Of a DNA stretch of 64,000 nucleotides, positions 24,809 to 37,688 are shown one piece after another. A program made the position numbers and the translations under genes. Within the stretch, counting starts at the first letter, position 1, and each line of letters opens with the position of its first letter. A model generated the notes under the pieces. The model worked only from the letters and a program-made list of their open reading frames with translations. It ran no database searches and was not told where the DNA came from. The stretch spans positions 2,892,817 to 2,956,816 of the forward strand of contig OY718804.1 of NCBI GenBank assembly GCA_963070105.1, given 5' to 3'. This DNA is from Litomosoides sigmodontis. Its lineage: Eukaryota > Nematoda > Chromadorea > Rhabditida > Onchocercidae.

Positions 24809-27800
24809 TTATGCATGAATCCTTCGCCAATTTCTATTCACTTGACCTGCGCGTCGAATTCTTACGTCTTGTTCGTCAAAAATTTCACCAACCACCTATG
24901 ATAATATATGAGCGAATGTGGTTGTTAATGCTTTGAATCATTGCGAAGGACAACAAAAAAAAAGAAGAAATCACGTTTTAATTCTTTATGACGTAAAATT
25001 TTTAAAGATTTGCTTTAAAATTTTCATGAGCGATTTCAGATAAAATTAACCTGGATAATTTAATCTCAATTTTTAAAAATAGAAAATCCTTTTATTATGA
25101 GTGGGTGTTAAGATTGGCTTACTTTTTCTACGCTAATAAATAAGGAGAGAGAGAGAGAGGGAGAGTTTTTCATCGATCGGTCGGTCTATCGAGACTTACT
25201 ACATTAGTATTTTTACCCGTTTTTGCTATTCCAAAAGTGTTTGACTAATTTCTTTTCGATGATATCCAGCGGACATTTCGAAAGCTTTCCTTTTAAATGG
25301 CCACTTCTAATATAAATGTTAGGATTGTTATCGTTGTGATTGTTGTCCTGTCACTTACTTATCATTATCACTAACCTAATTATTGTTGTTAGTATTGTTT
25401 GTGGTAGCAGATGAAAAAATGTTGTTAACTGTTGATGAATTTGAAAAACTGGAAAACAGCATAACAAGTTTTTACAGTTTTTTTTTTGTTTTATTCTACG
25501 TTGTTGAAAGGTTTGGAAAATTGGACTAACTAAGATGGAAAAGAGTGAGAAGATAATGGTGAGCTAGCTACTGTAAGATAGATTGAATAGAGAAGAGTTG
25601 AGGACATCGATGATGACCAGTGGCCATGGTTATTGAAGTTTTACAGGTCATCATAATTTGGAAAGAATCATTTAGCATTGTCATTTCTGTAATGGCCAGT
25701 CGAATATGACCTTGTCATATCTATTAATTACAATAGTAGCATAGCACTCGCTTATTACTAAGTTAAATTAGCAAATAAACCTCTTCTACGAGATCTTCGA
25801 GTGTAACAAGTCCCTGAACAATGTAATCTCGCTTTAGCTCATCGTAAGTGACCACCATAGCAATGTGAATTCCGGATCTCATTTCGATAAGCAGTTGCAG
25901 AACTGGCATGCTATCAATGATGAAGCGGAATTGATTACTGCGCTTCCACAGCTGCACAACTGTTCCAACTTTTAAAAAACTTGTCTTACAAAATGGCAAC
26001 AAATCTTTCATATTTAATATGGCCATAATCTAAAAAAAAAAAGAAAGCACGATGATAAAGAACCTGGTGCGAAGGCATCAGATTGATATTTGCAAATTAC
26101 AGCAATAACCTTTATAGCACGATTTTTGTAAATTGAAATAAAAATTAAAAAGTTAGAGCTTAAATTCATCAATTTTTCAAATTTCAACTGAAGCAGATTG
26201 TTGCAAATATGATAAATCTTAAAAAGTGAAGTAATTTAAATTATTTTAACAAAATGAATAACCGTATTACGATCAGTGCCACTGTAGATTGGAATTCTTG
26301 TACGACCTTTGGCAGCAATAGCTTTTAGGAGTGTTTTATCGATGACGCTTTGATCGGACAGCATGAATATCTTGTCAATAGGAGTCATTACCGATTTCAC
26401 AATCTTTTCCGGTAAATCGAAAGCTGCCAATACCAAATCTGTTGTTTCACCATCCATTTGATTGCTTAATTTTTCTTGAAATAACCAGTATGATTAAATT
26501 TTGATAATTTAGCAAAAAAATACCTTATACGCCAGTTCTTCGTCCGACCTTACTCATCCTTCTCCAAAAAAAAAGTATTACCTTTGCTTAAATCTCGTTG
26601 CATAGTAATCAGTGCACGAAGAGTTTTCCGATCGTAAACATCTCGACCTTCTTTACCTAGTAGCCAATCGAGAGCAAGTGAAAACGGATATGAAATGGGC
26701 GCAGAAAGTACCATAAAAAATATTGTTAGGTAGCGTGTTCGGCTACCAATACACAAAGCATGGCTAAAACCAAACAAATAAAAGCCAAATAAAATTCAAT
26801 TTTACCGTAATTACTGTAGGAGAACTTTGTGAGCAAATGAATTTTAAAGAGTTAAGGAGAAAAGAAAAACGATCAATATGAAATTAATGAATCGTAGATT
26901 GAAAAGTACCGTGCACACACAGCTTGCGGAATAATTTCACCAAGTAAAGTGATTATAACAGTTGGTATAACTAGTGATAGTACAACCTAGAAACATTTAT
27001 TTTGAATTGCAACATTCACTACGTGACTACGTCTGATAATGAATAGAAAGACGTAACTGACTCTAATTTGTCTTACATTAAAAAAATATTCATCCGTTGA
27101 TTCGAACATATCACTGATAAGCAATGTGACCAATGTATTGCAAATACTATTACCGAACACGATTGAACAAAGTAAGAAATTGCCACGAGCACGTAGCGGT
27201 AAAATATTTGAAGCATATTCACGTTCCCTCTCATCTTCACTGCCTTCCGCTACTAACTTAAATTGAATTGTGATGTCCTGTGTTACGTTAAGTATACACG
27301 TAAATACATAGTTTCATTTTCGGTAAGAAAGAATTTGATAGCGTATGTGAGAGGAATGATAGTTAATCAAATGATTTAGAATGAATTTAGATGACTCAAC
27401 AGCAGTATGTCAATCATTCTACACTAACAGCTAACAGCTAATTTCAGGATGTTTCGCGTGCAATATCGTTACCGGTATTTACCTTGAGATCATCGGTACT
27501 TAGTGCCATCAAGCCAGTAGTAAGACCTGAGAATATGGCACTTAATGTGGCACACATACCAATTATCATTAATTGAATGTAAGCAGGAAATAAATGAGTC
27601 ACTGTTTCGTCCAAAATAATCTGCGTGAATTCCATATTTTCAACGTTACGTTCTGGCATTAGTTGACTTGGTTCAACACATAATTGCATTGGACGAGTTA
27701 TACGTGAATCGTACTGAAATTTTTTAAACGCATATAATTAAATGTATAAGTTACATAGGAAAATATATTGTTAACATTTAGGCAATATTCATAAAATATT

Positions 27801-29174
27801 CTGAAAGTTTTCATCCTTCTACAGTACCTCATTACTATCGTTACGGTAGAGTGTGGAAACACGCTTACGGTATCAACAACACACTGTAGCATATGATCAT
27901 CTATTCGTCGTTCAATTTTAACATTTAAGTATGCGGAATGAGTGATCTTTTCCGGTGCACAGGTAAGATCAACTGAGAACCAAAATCGAGTGATGTTTGA
28001 TAAATGCTCACCAAAAATAATCACACGTTGTTCCTTTTGATTCTGCTCCAAATGAGTCAAAAAATTGAAATAATCATCATCTCTGCATGGGTAATTTCAA
28101 ATTGATTAATAGCAAATCAATCAATCAATCAATCAATCGATCAATCAATTTCAGTCAGAAAACTAGGAAGACTGATGATATGTTAATCGGTTGCAAGTTA
28201 GTATGCAAAAACAAACATACAGTCTTCGTTCGATTCTCATTCCATACAAAATTGGATAAGCAACGGTTTCATTCGTGACGTCATTATCGTCTACAACAAT
28301 TAAATGAGTGTACTTAGAATTGAAGCACATTATTGTGCAAGAAGTTATGGTTATATTCGAGTGAAAATGCTTTCAAATCAAACAGACACATCGATTGATC
28401 GTTCTAACATCAAATCTAAAATGTCTCATAACGATGACTTCTAAGAGTGCCGCTAAATTAGTCGAATTTTAAAGTGAAGTTGCAAAGAGATATTGCTCCT
28501 AAGGAATGATAATATGCTTCATAGTATCAAAATTAATTAATTTTGATCTAAATATATCAAAGTTTGCAAAATTGTAAAATATTTCACTGTTTCATTTTCG
28601 AAAATTAATTGCATACAGTGTTGCTCTTCCTGTATTGCGCTTAATAAAGCTTTTTCGCTTTGTAAACTTTCCACCTGTAAGAATAAGCAAATATACATGC
28701 ATAATTTTTATAATTTTGCGTTCTTCTTTTCTATTCGAGAAGACATTATCTATTGATCTTCATGAAAGATGACGATAGTGTGAAATTGACATTTGACATT
28801 TAAAAAAAATTGACATTTAAGTTTTCAAAATTTGACATTTAAAAAAATTGACATTTAAGTTTTTAGGATTAAGCTAGCCTAACTCATATTTGATATAGAT
28901 TGATGAATTAAATTGAAGTTTGTAATGATAACTGTTCCTCACCTGTAATATTTACATTAAAATCATTTAGCAAAAAATTGTAGCGTAGAATAACACAAGA
29001 ATTTTAGCATTAAGTATTATAATCCTCATGAAGTTAAATTGAATTAATTAATTAATTGATGAAATGGTTTGTAACACATGCGAATATGCCTACCGCTAAT
29101 AATTTCAACAAAACAACGAAGCATACGACCATTCCAGTGATGTCACGACGATAAACAATGGCAAGCCATTTCAT
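24809..29174 (-). CDS. CNNM/ACDP-family metal transporter
   Basis: Minus-strand exons: 29094-29174, 28617-28674, 28221-28290, 27869-28082, 27483-27713, 27077-27277, 26910-26986, 26582-26763, 26263-26474, 25781-26029 and 24809-24895 give 553 residues. Residues 1-27 form a signal anchor (TGMVVCFVVLLKLLA). An extracellular domain follows. The DUF21 membrane domain covers about 186-345, with FSGLTTGLMAL, FLLCSIVFGNSICNTLVTLL and LLGEIIPQAVCAR. The CBS pair covers about 380-535, with VMTPIDKIFML, RIPIYSG, GLVTLEDLVEE and, across the last intron, VVGEIFDEQD. Family members move Mg2+ or related divalent cations at the plasma membrane and bind Mg-ATP at the CBS pair. The last exon is read to its stop, adding a short basic tail; an alternative donor (GTAAGA) at 24865 could lead to an unseen C-terminal exon. 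No cyclic-nucleotide-binding-like domain was found, unlike vertebrate CNNMs. Confidence 0.88.
28117..28148. repeat. (CAAT)n microsatellite in an intron
   Basis: CAATCAAT units with one CGAT interruption, inside an intron of the CNNM gene. Confidence 0.85.
28785..28864. repeat. Short tandem duplication in an intron
   Basis: Two adjacent copies of a unit of about 34-36 bp built around TTTGACATTTAAAAAAA and TTGACATTTAAGTTTT, in the first intron of the CNNM gene. Confidence 0.8.
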
Positions 29175-29864
29175 CCAATTGTTTTTTTCTTTTTTGATAT
29201 TTTATTTTAATGTAATGCTTTCTCTCTCACATTGCTTTTTTTTCTAATTTCCCATAAATGAATATAAAATTTTTTGATTTAAGTTTAATTTATTTTTTTT
29301 TGGTTAATTTACACGTTCTTATGATAATAAATAGCTGGGCGATTCATTAAAAATCCCATGGTTCAGCCGGTAAGCTTGCTAACTGATTCATCATAATTTG
29401 ATAATTTCACCGATACTACACCAGTCCTCTTAAGGATGGAAGAAATGTTAAAGTGCCTAGGAGAAAATTAGCAAGCTGTGAAGTGGAAGAAACTTAAATT
29501 GTACTTTTAGCATATATTACAAAACAGAAAATCGCATACTCAATATCAGTTATTTGTTTGTAGGAAGAAGAAATTTCAAAATTGCCTTGTTAAATTTATT
29601 TCAGACATCATTTCACCATTCACATCTTCAAACTGCATCGACACATTATGCAAAAATTTCAACAACACTTTACCTCATTTTGAGCTATTTCAATTAATGC
29701 ACCAGCAGTAAAACAGTTTAATATTAAGAATTTGAAATTAGGAATCCATAAAAGGAATCACATATTGAAAAAAAGGAAACATAATGAAATTAGTGATACA
29801 ATGATGGATATATATCATACACATAAGAAACGAACGCTTTAAATGGACGAAATCGTGCAAAATT
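29175..29864. other. Spacer between the CNNM and multi-RING genes
   Basis: About 690 bp without a conserved coding block, between two genes of the same orientation. It should contain the 3' UTR of the multi-RING gene and the 5' flank of CNNM. Confidence 0.5.
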
Positions 29865-32800
29865 TCAGGTCTCTTTACTGCCTTTCAGTATCATATCATT
29901 TTTAATTTGAACGATTCCAGCCATATCAACGATAATTGTTGTCGCCGTGGAAAGGTTTAACTTTTCCACAGTTTCATTGATGGATTCTGCGGTGAATTCT
30001 AACTTCTCCGCTGGCTTATCCGAACAATTCTCATCCGGTTTACCTTCAGCATCTGATGATCGTGTCAAATAATACCCGTAAACCTCAAAAATTTTTCAGG
30101 ATAAAAAATTCATTCCTAAATTTGTGAATTTGAGATGCGAGAATGATATTACAAGAATTTCAGAAAGGCATTTGTTAATGAAATGCTTTAGGGCAGGAAG
30201 GAAGAGCAAAACTGGAGAGATTGCCTCGTTGCACTAGCATTTCATCTAATAGGCAATCGAAATTCGTCTAATTGAAATTGATGGGAAAACGGTGGAGAGT
30301 AATTTTAACCTTTTCTTCAGGAGCAATATTCAATTCTCTTCTTATTTCTCTCACCAGATCAGCAATTGTGCCAATTTGATCGAATACAAGTTTCTTACTC
30401 TCACTACCATCACTTAGTTTGATTTCAATTTCCAAACGCCTCTTCGCTGATTTAAAATTTGCCGAAAATTTTATAGGCTAAAAGATGGAATAATCAGTTT
30501 TAAAAAAGTATATACTCTTTTTTTTTGTAAATTGTGAAATATTTTTTTGTTCCAATTGTTTAAACTATAATTTATTTGCCGTGCACCTATCTGTCACTGT
30601 AGTTGTAGATAATGATATACTGTAAGAGGATACTGTAGAATGAGGCACTGTATTATTACTAACACTGATTGTTTCATCCTTGATCATGTAGTAATAGGTG
30701 TTATCCAGTGAAAGTTTGTTGAAGAATGAAGATTTTTCGGGTAACATTGAACGGATAGCAATTACGGACTCCGTACTGTACAACGCACTGCATGATTCGT
30801 TAGGACAATGCGGTAGAGAACCTTAACTCTCATTTCTCATGAAAACAATGCTTCTAAATGTAAATAGAAGCATTCTGAATTTCATAAATTTACAGTAGTA
30901 AATGCACATATGAATATGCGTGTGATATTTAAACAGTTATCCAAAATTGTATATTTTATAGGAGTTATGCAAAATTGTATACTTTACTGTATAGGAAGTA
31001 GCAAATACAGTAGAACAAACCAACCAAGAGATTCACAATCGTTGATCATTTGCTCAAGACATTGCATGCAAATGGCATGCTCACATTCATCTTTTGATGG
31101 AAATCCACTAATTGCCAAATTTTTACATTTAATTCCAACTTGACATCGTGCTATCTAATCGATTGCATTTGATGTTAAATTAAAATTATTTGATACTTAC
31201 GAAAAAAAAACGATATACGAATGTATTTGTTATTTTTACAAAAAAATTTTTTTACAATAAATTTGTAAAATTTATCATTGATTATGATAATTTGAGTGGA
31301 AAAAAATTTGCTCATCTTATCAATAACGAGGAACTATGATAATTTAAAAATAATTATTTTTTTTTTAAAAAAAAAGCAGCAGCAAAAAATAATGTACAGA
31401 TTCAGTTGCATTAACATCAGATTGCTTAAGGCATTCTGTCGAGGGACATTTTACTTCACTGCCTAAAAAAATACTTTTAAAAAAATAATAAAAGGAAAGA
31501 AACGGAAGAAAAAAATATTTTCTAGTAGAAGAAAATAAATTTGAAATTTCCACTTCATTCCTATTCACTAAACATTTTTGACTGTATGTGACAATAACTT
31601 CAACTTCAACATATCATAGAAATGATTCCATCTCTTCTCACACTTCTCGTCCTAGAACGAGAACCTGAATGATGAAAATGAATTACCTGAGGAGTACTCG
31701 TAACCGAACAGAGTCTCGAAACAATCCAAGCATACTCTTGCTTGACAACATTTTGTCGTTACATATTTCCCTTCCTCCAACAATTTCTTACACGTACCAT
31801 CGCATACGTTGTTGGCACTACTCTCATCCACGTCAAATCCCTTCCTATCGCATCCCTCCACCGGACAAACTGAATAAAAAGCAAACGATCACGTTCGATT
31901 GTACAGTAATCAGGAATGGCTCGTTTTTTTTGTTCGATCAATTCAAGTGATGAAATGTGGTGGAAGTTTGAGTGCTTGCACATATTAGCATAAAAATTGA
32001 AAAAAAAAACAAACAAACTTGGATTAGTGAATTGTTTGTATTCCTCCATACACGTTGAACAAATACTATGCTTACATGGCAAACATTCTAACCGAACTGC
32101 TGAAAGTTGTCTGCAAAATTTAAAAATTATTTTTTAGGTAATTTAATAAATTTAACAAATAAAAATGTAAATGTTTATTTATTCAAATTTATTCATATAT
32201 CTGTCCAAGAAAAAAGAAGCAAAGGCAAAGATAAAACTTGGTTAATTCATATTTGAATTGGCTGAGTTGAAAAGAATGCGTTAGAAATGGTAATGTGTGA
32301 AAAATAACGAGACACAACGGAAGATTTATTTTATAATATTTAAATTAAACTTAAATTATTATTAATAGGCAAAAGTCTTTGATTGCAATTCAAGCAGGCA
32401 TACGGATAAACTGTCAAAAATGTTGCAAATTAATCAAACGTTACACGTTATTGATCATCACAGTGCAGAAATTTGATTTGTTTTCAACTTAACAGCTTAA
32501 TGCAACAGTAATGAACTGAAATTAAAATTGACCTGTTTTCAACTGATAGATTAGTCATCGATAAAAAGCAAATTTCATGCTAACCGACAACAGAATTGAC
32601 TTTCGCAGCATTTCCAATTCAAACGCTTACTGCGACCGTCATCAAACACTGAGAAGCAATTCGACGCAAGACATATCTGACTCATTTACAACGTATGTAA
32701 GCGCAAACCTTACGTGACATATGCATCAAAAAAAACACGGGCAAAAAAAAGGTCAACTTGCTTTACAATTTATCAAAATTTCATCGTAGAAACAAACAAA

Positions 32801-33150
32801 TAGGATGAAATTTTTTTCAATGAAACATGAAACAACACATGCCTGCATGCTTAAAGTCCTGCAAATTAATTTGAGTAATAAATTTGAAAATCTACCATAG
32901 ATGATTGTTGATTTCCTGAAGTGATTTTTGAGTGCAACTCTGCCTGAAATATTTATTTCAGACAAATAAACGCAAATTTTTGCAAATGTTTTCAAAGAAG
33001 GAGGAAATGCTGCCCGAAAAAAAAAGCATTAACCTTACGCGTATCTCTCCACTGTTCCACGCAATACGTGCAGAATACGTGTAAACAAGGGGTGAATTGA
33101 AGAATTCTTTCCGGTGGGACAATTTCGCTGCACACCACGCATTCCATCAT
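29865..33150 (-). CDS. Cysteine-rich protein with four tandem RING-like modules
   Basis: Minus-strand exons: 33034-33150, 32585-32676, 32019-32110, 31687-31869, 31398-31462, 31025-31154, 30664-30821, 30310-30477 and 30065-30083 joined with 29865-30064 as one last exon (29865-30083) give 407 residues. Four Cys-rich modules follow one another. Module 1: C4-x2-C7, C22-x-H24-x2-C27-x2-C30, C41-x4-C46. Module 2: C62/63, C68/69, C82-x-H84-x2-C87-x2-C90, C102-x4-C107. Module 3: C123-x3-C127, C141/142, C147-x2-C150, C167-x4-C172, with no His. Module 4: C187-x5-C193, C207-x-H209-x2-C212-x2-C215, C232-x4-C237. Each ends with C-x4-C, as in RBR-type RING1. Residues about 293-335 look like a ubiquitin-like fold (LEIEIKLSDG ... 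LVREIRRELNIAPEE). Ubiquitin-ligase activity is therefore plausible but not shown. I do not recognise an orthologue. The donor at 30664 is the least certain splice site; a longer exon ending in a stop at 30565 is the alternative. Confidence 0.78.
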
Positions 33151-33683
33151 TTACGCATCGCCGCCGTTCAATGCAAATTTACTGATTGAAATGGTGAAGT
33201 GGCGGAAAATGTTTGCCCATAAATAACATTAAGGAACAAATCAACAACCATTGCTGCACCATTTTCCACGTGATAAACAAATTCATAGCATTCATTCATT
33301 TTGCGCAATCACGTAACATTTGTGTCAAATTGCGCTAAATAACAATGATCGATCATCCATTTCCACGTAATTTTCCGTTGTCACGAGGTTTGATTCTTGA
33401 GTTATTGTAGATGATAGCACTCAAATTGAACGATTGTTCACGGAATGTTCAAGGTTAAGTAGATCTACTTCACGTTACACACTAAGCTGATCTTGCCTTG
33501 AAATATCACTTAAATGATTCATCTTGTTGATGTGAGAGAAAAATGTAAATTTGTTAGAAGTAAGTATGCGTGGAAATCTGGAGAAATGGATATTTTATTT
33601 GTATATCTTTCAAATATGCATAAATGAAGAAAACGTGAAATTTAATTGATGAAATTTGAAATAGCTGTAGCACAATGAATTGT
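33151..33683. other. Spacer between the multi-RING and lectin genes
   Basis: About 530 bp with no conserved coding block, between two minus-strand genes. It should hold the lectin 3' UTR and the promoter or trans-splice region of the multi-RING gene. Confidence 0.5.
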
Positions 33684-36600
33684 TTACAAGATAATAAGGA
33701 AGACAATGAGAAGAGCGATGTGACGAAGAAGGATTGATGTTGCTGAAAATGCTGTGACAGCTAATTTTACTTCAGGTGCTACGCCAAGGTATGATAAATC
33801 GTCAGCTTCCTCTAACGTCACTTCTCGCTTCAGATCACTAATAATGACACTGTCCACTCCCAAAATATCCTGAATCCTGTCCGTTGCAGGCTGCGCTGCA
33901 ATATCACAAATACATCTTCGAGGAGTATAGACTTACACTTACTTACGTCTGGACATTGTACGAGAAATATGATACATGAATGTTCGTAAATTAATTACTT
34001 ATGCTCAGACGTTTTTTTTTTGTCCCATTAAATGGATATCATTCGAGGATGAAAAAAAATTCCAGGAATGATTTTTGAAAATAGCGAAAACTAACAATTT
34101 TTGACGCAAAGAGCAAAATCAGATTTCGTTTCGCACGTACTTTGAACGATTGCTAAAAATTTGCTAAATTTATTCTCATCAATTTCTTCTCTTTAACTCG
34201 GCTTTAATTTAAATTTCAAATAAAACAACTGGTTAAAACAATCAATGTTAACCTGATTGGAGTGACAAAAATTTTTTTCGATGGTAATTTTTGAAGATTT
34301 TTTTTTTGCTTTAATTAGATATTTCAAATTTTCCAGAAGTTAAAACGCTGAGAACAAAGAAAAAAGGAAATTGTAGATTTCTGCAAAGTGTAAAACATAA
34401 TTTTATAAAACTAACAACCGCCAGGTAATTCCAACATAAAACAAAGTGCTTCTGAGGAATTCAAAGGAGTAATGTTAATCTGAAAAAAAATTCATCACGA
34501 TTTTTTACACTTCTGAATTATCCGATGCGTGAATTATCCAATTGTTCATCAATTTTTAGAAATTGAATTAATCGCCGTTGATTACAGTATGCTATGAAAT
34601 CAGAGAAACGGAAAATGTGCCAACTATCTGTTATGTGAACGTTGAAAATCATTCACGTTTCATTTCAATTTCTTTCATTTCATTTTCTTTATTCACGTTT
34701 CATTTCAATTTCATCGAGAACGAACGAAGCAGACAACAATCGTACCCCAACGATTGCATACTTATAACCGGCAGCTGTTGTCGGCTCCTCTCCAGCATTT
34801 GCAACTGTATGATTGATGTATCCACGTTGTTTAGGAATGTGTTTGGCGGAACTAACCGCAAAACCTGTTGCTTCACCAATTTCTGAAAATACACCTTTTT
34901 TTTAGCTATCATTTATCAGATCTTTATTACTGTAGTTAACTGTAGCACTTCTGCGGTTACAGTAGTAAAGACTACAGTACCCTGAAAATTAGCTATTAAA
35001 TATATTAATGCAATTTTAGGTGTTGAAGAAATCTAGAAATGTGAAATAATTGGTTTAATTGCTCATGTTGCAATCAAAGATAATGCATTTATCATCATAT
35101 GCAATTAAAACATTTGAACATACATCGCTTCTGAGATGTGTGAAAATTTTTTCCCAAAAAAATTTCCGTGAAATTTTACCTACGCAGGAAATTTTGATTA
35201 TTTTAATTACATTCATTCATCACTAATTTTCAATTTACATAATTTACAGTTGAAGAAATATAGGAAAGCGAAATGCTCGCTGATCTCTTATCTTGCAAAC
35301 CGTTAAAATCTCTTCTAACAGTACTTTTTCTTAACGACTACTTTTTTTTTTTTGCTAAACCATTACTTTTCATGATATGAAGATCGCCCAAATCAATTGG
35401 CTCAAATAATTCAGCATTTTGAGATTTGCAATAGCTTGAAACTGAGTTAAAATCACTACCCTCCTAAAATTGAAATTATCCTTTGTCAAATTGATTACCG
35501 TGACACGTCTCTTTGAAATGAATGTTGGAAGTAATGTACAAGTAATAATTATAGCAAACATTAAAAATAATAGTATACGTAATATGTTTACAAAAAATCA
35601 ATCATTTTAAATCTTAATTCCAATATGATCGATGTATTTGTGAACGGATTAATTAGCGCGAATTCATCATTCTTACATCCTACAACAATTTTTCATTTTC
35701 TTGTTTTTTTTTTTGATTTTTTTAACAAATAACAAACCACTGATGGATCGTTGAACTCATGAAATGAGTAGCATTTTGAAGCGTTATTGATCGCAAGCAA
35801 CACATACTCATCATCATCACATTCCTGATTCGTAATAACTGACACTGAAAAAGAAAACGGTAGACGATCAGGAAAGACCTGAATATATATATATGCATAG
35901 CTGCACCTGAAAGTTATGCATAAATGTTACAGTTACCACTGAAGATCTTTCAATCACCACTGATCCAATTATGTTTAGCACTAATGTTTTACGTTAGAAG
36001 AATACAAGAAGAAAGTTAGAAGCAAACGTGCTGAATTTCGATGCTCGCATACCACCGTTTTATACATATTTTTTTTTTCAGCAGGTTCATAACCTAAAAG
36101 AAGAAGTCGAAATTGCACTTTGGTGAACGACGGTACCGGTGCTATATGTGCTTTAATCAAAATACCGTTATTAGACATGTCAAGTGTTGATGGTGGCGGT
36201 AAAATGAAAGTAAAATTGCCGAAAAAGTTGTGAAATAATTAGTAAGTGAATCACACAGCCTAGCTCTAGCACAAAACTAGAGTAAAAAGCTAGATTCAAA
36301 TAAATGCTAAAAAGTTTTCTTTTTTTTTTTGCAATCATTCAAGAAGACACATACTGAATTTATCCTTTGTGTGAGATCCCTGCAGTACTTCCATTGATGT
36401 ATTGGGAAGGCTTATACCAGGTTGCTGCATTTCTCCACCACGTATTTGCATCCATGTATTGTTCTCATTAATAAATCCAAGTGGTAATTTCGTATCCAAA
36501 CTCACGCCTACACACGTAGCATGTGACTTATAGTTATACTTTATAACTTTTAACTTCAACTCTGTGATTTTTATCATTTCAGGATATTTGTGACAAATTA

Positions 36601-37688
36601 CTACTTTACTTCAATTTTCTCCCATTTGTTAAACGTTTATTTCTATTGCATCATACAAATTTGTCGTTCTGCACAATTTACGTGTCTCAAAAATAAGCAT
36701 AAATTAATGCAAATTTATAACGCATAGAGGGAACACGTCGTAAAATTTTGAATTATTTAAATTGCTCTCAAAAAATGCGACTAGCAATAAGATGCGATAG
36801 CTATCATCAACGATATTGTGAAAATGAATAAACAAATCCATCAACTAATGCAAATTTTCATAAATTAACTTTGAAAAGTTTTACTGCTGTCATGTAACAT
36901 CATGAGATGGTTGCTCATTTCTCTGTTAAATGGAAATTTGAATGGAATGATGGAGAGATGAAAGCGAAAATGCACCAGTCTCCACCAGCAAACTACGCAG
37001 CAATTGAGCTTCATCAACGCTTGGTGTTGGTAGCTGTCCACCAATTTCATGGCAGTAATCATTTGCTTTTTCCCAGTTCATTGCTAACTTCACCTACAAC
37101 ACGTAAGATGGAAATTTTGGTGCAGCAGCGAACGCGGATGGATGCGTGAAATTGTAAAGTGTCGTACACGTGTGATGCCAAAGCACGGTGATCCACTTTT
37201 ACTCATTTCCTGTCTCCAATCCAACGTTCCGTCGAAGCAAACCATATCCTCATTTTTGCCAGACGTTTTGGCTACAGCCTACAAGAATACTACAGTATGT
37301 GCTGCTAACTTTACACCATCACTTTTTCCATCTCTCCTCACTCCTGCCACGTATATCACGCATTAATTTGATTTACTATCAATTAGGAAGAATTTATTTC
37401 TTGCCAACGTTTAGCATGTAACTGCCTAATTTTCCAGTTTTAATTTAAATTTCAACTATGTCTACTTCAATTTCAATTAACGTTTCTGCAAAAAAAAAAG
37501 ATGACAGATAAATTAATTACAATTTTTGATAAAAATAACAAAAGTTAATGGAAATTTGGGAATTAAATATGCCAAAAATTAGAAGGATCGTAAAATGCAA
37601 AAGTTTGGAAAGAAGTTGAAAATTGAAGTTTGTTGAGAAAAATGAATACCGAAAGTAAGAGAGAGCAAGTTGCCAAAATGTTATACAT
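33684..37688 (-). CDS. Secreted C-type-lectin-like protein with probable GPI tail
   Basis: Minus-strand exons: 37650-37688, 37168-37278, 36976-37093, 36355-36507, 36028-36093, 35738-35844, 35367-35463, 34746-34882, 34416-34479 and 33684-33895 give 367 residues with matching phases. The 39-bp first exon encodes MYNILATCSLLLS; joined to AVA in exon 2 it forms a signal peptide with an AxA cleavage site near residue 16. A first CTLD-like domain follows: C45, then NWEKANDYCHEIGGQLPTP at C64, and C156 near the end. A second diverged copy begins at C187 (KCYSFHEFN), with FNSVSSYCKSQNAELFEP and C289. No EPN/QPD plus WND calcium-sugar motif is seen, so sugar binding is doubtful. The last residues (ILLRHIALLIVFLIIL) are hydrophobic with nothing after them, as in GPI-attachment signals. 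There are several N-glycosylation sequons. Two adjacent donors near 34416-34419 are equally in phase. The protein is presumably at the cell surface or cuticle; its partner is unknown. Confidence 0.82.

Noticed and set aside
26478..26582. A micro-exon reading VRSDEELAYK in the CNNM gene
   Set aside because: It would need an intron of about 29 bases and then fails phase with the next exon. Direct splicing from 26582 to 26474 keeps the frame with good sites.
32753..32995. 80-codon minus-strand frame inside the multi-RING gene
   Set aside because: It lies in an intron and lacks the Cys pattern; the exon at 32585-32676 in another frame fits the modules and phases.
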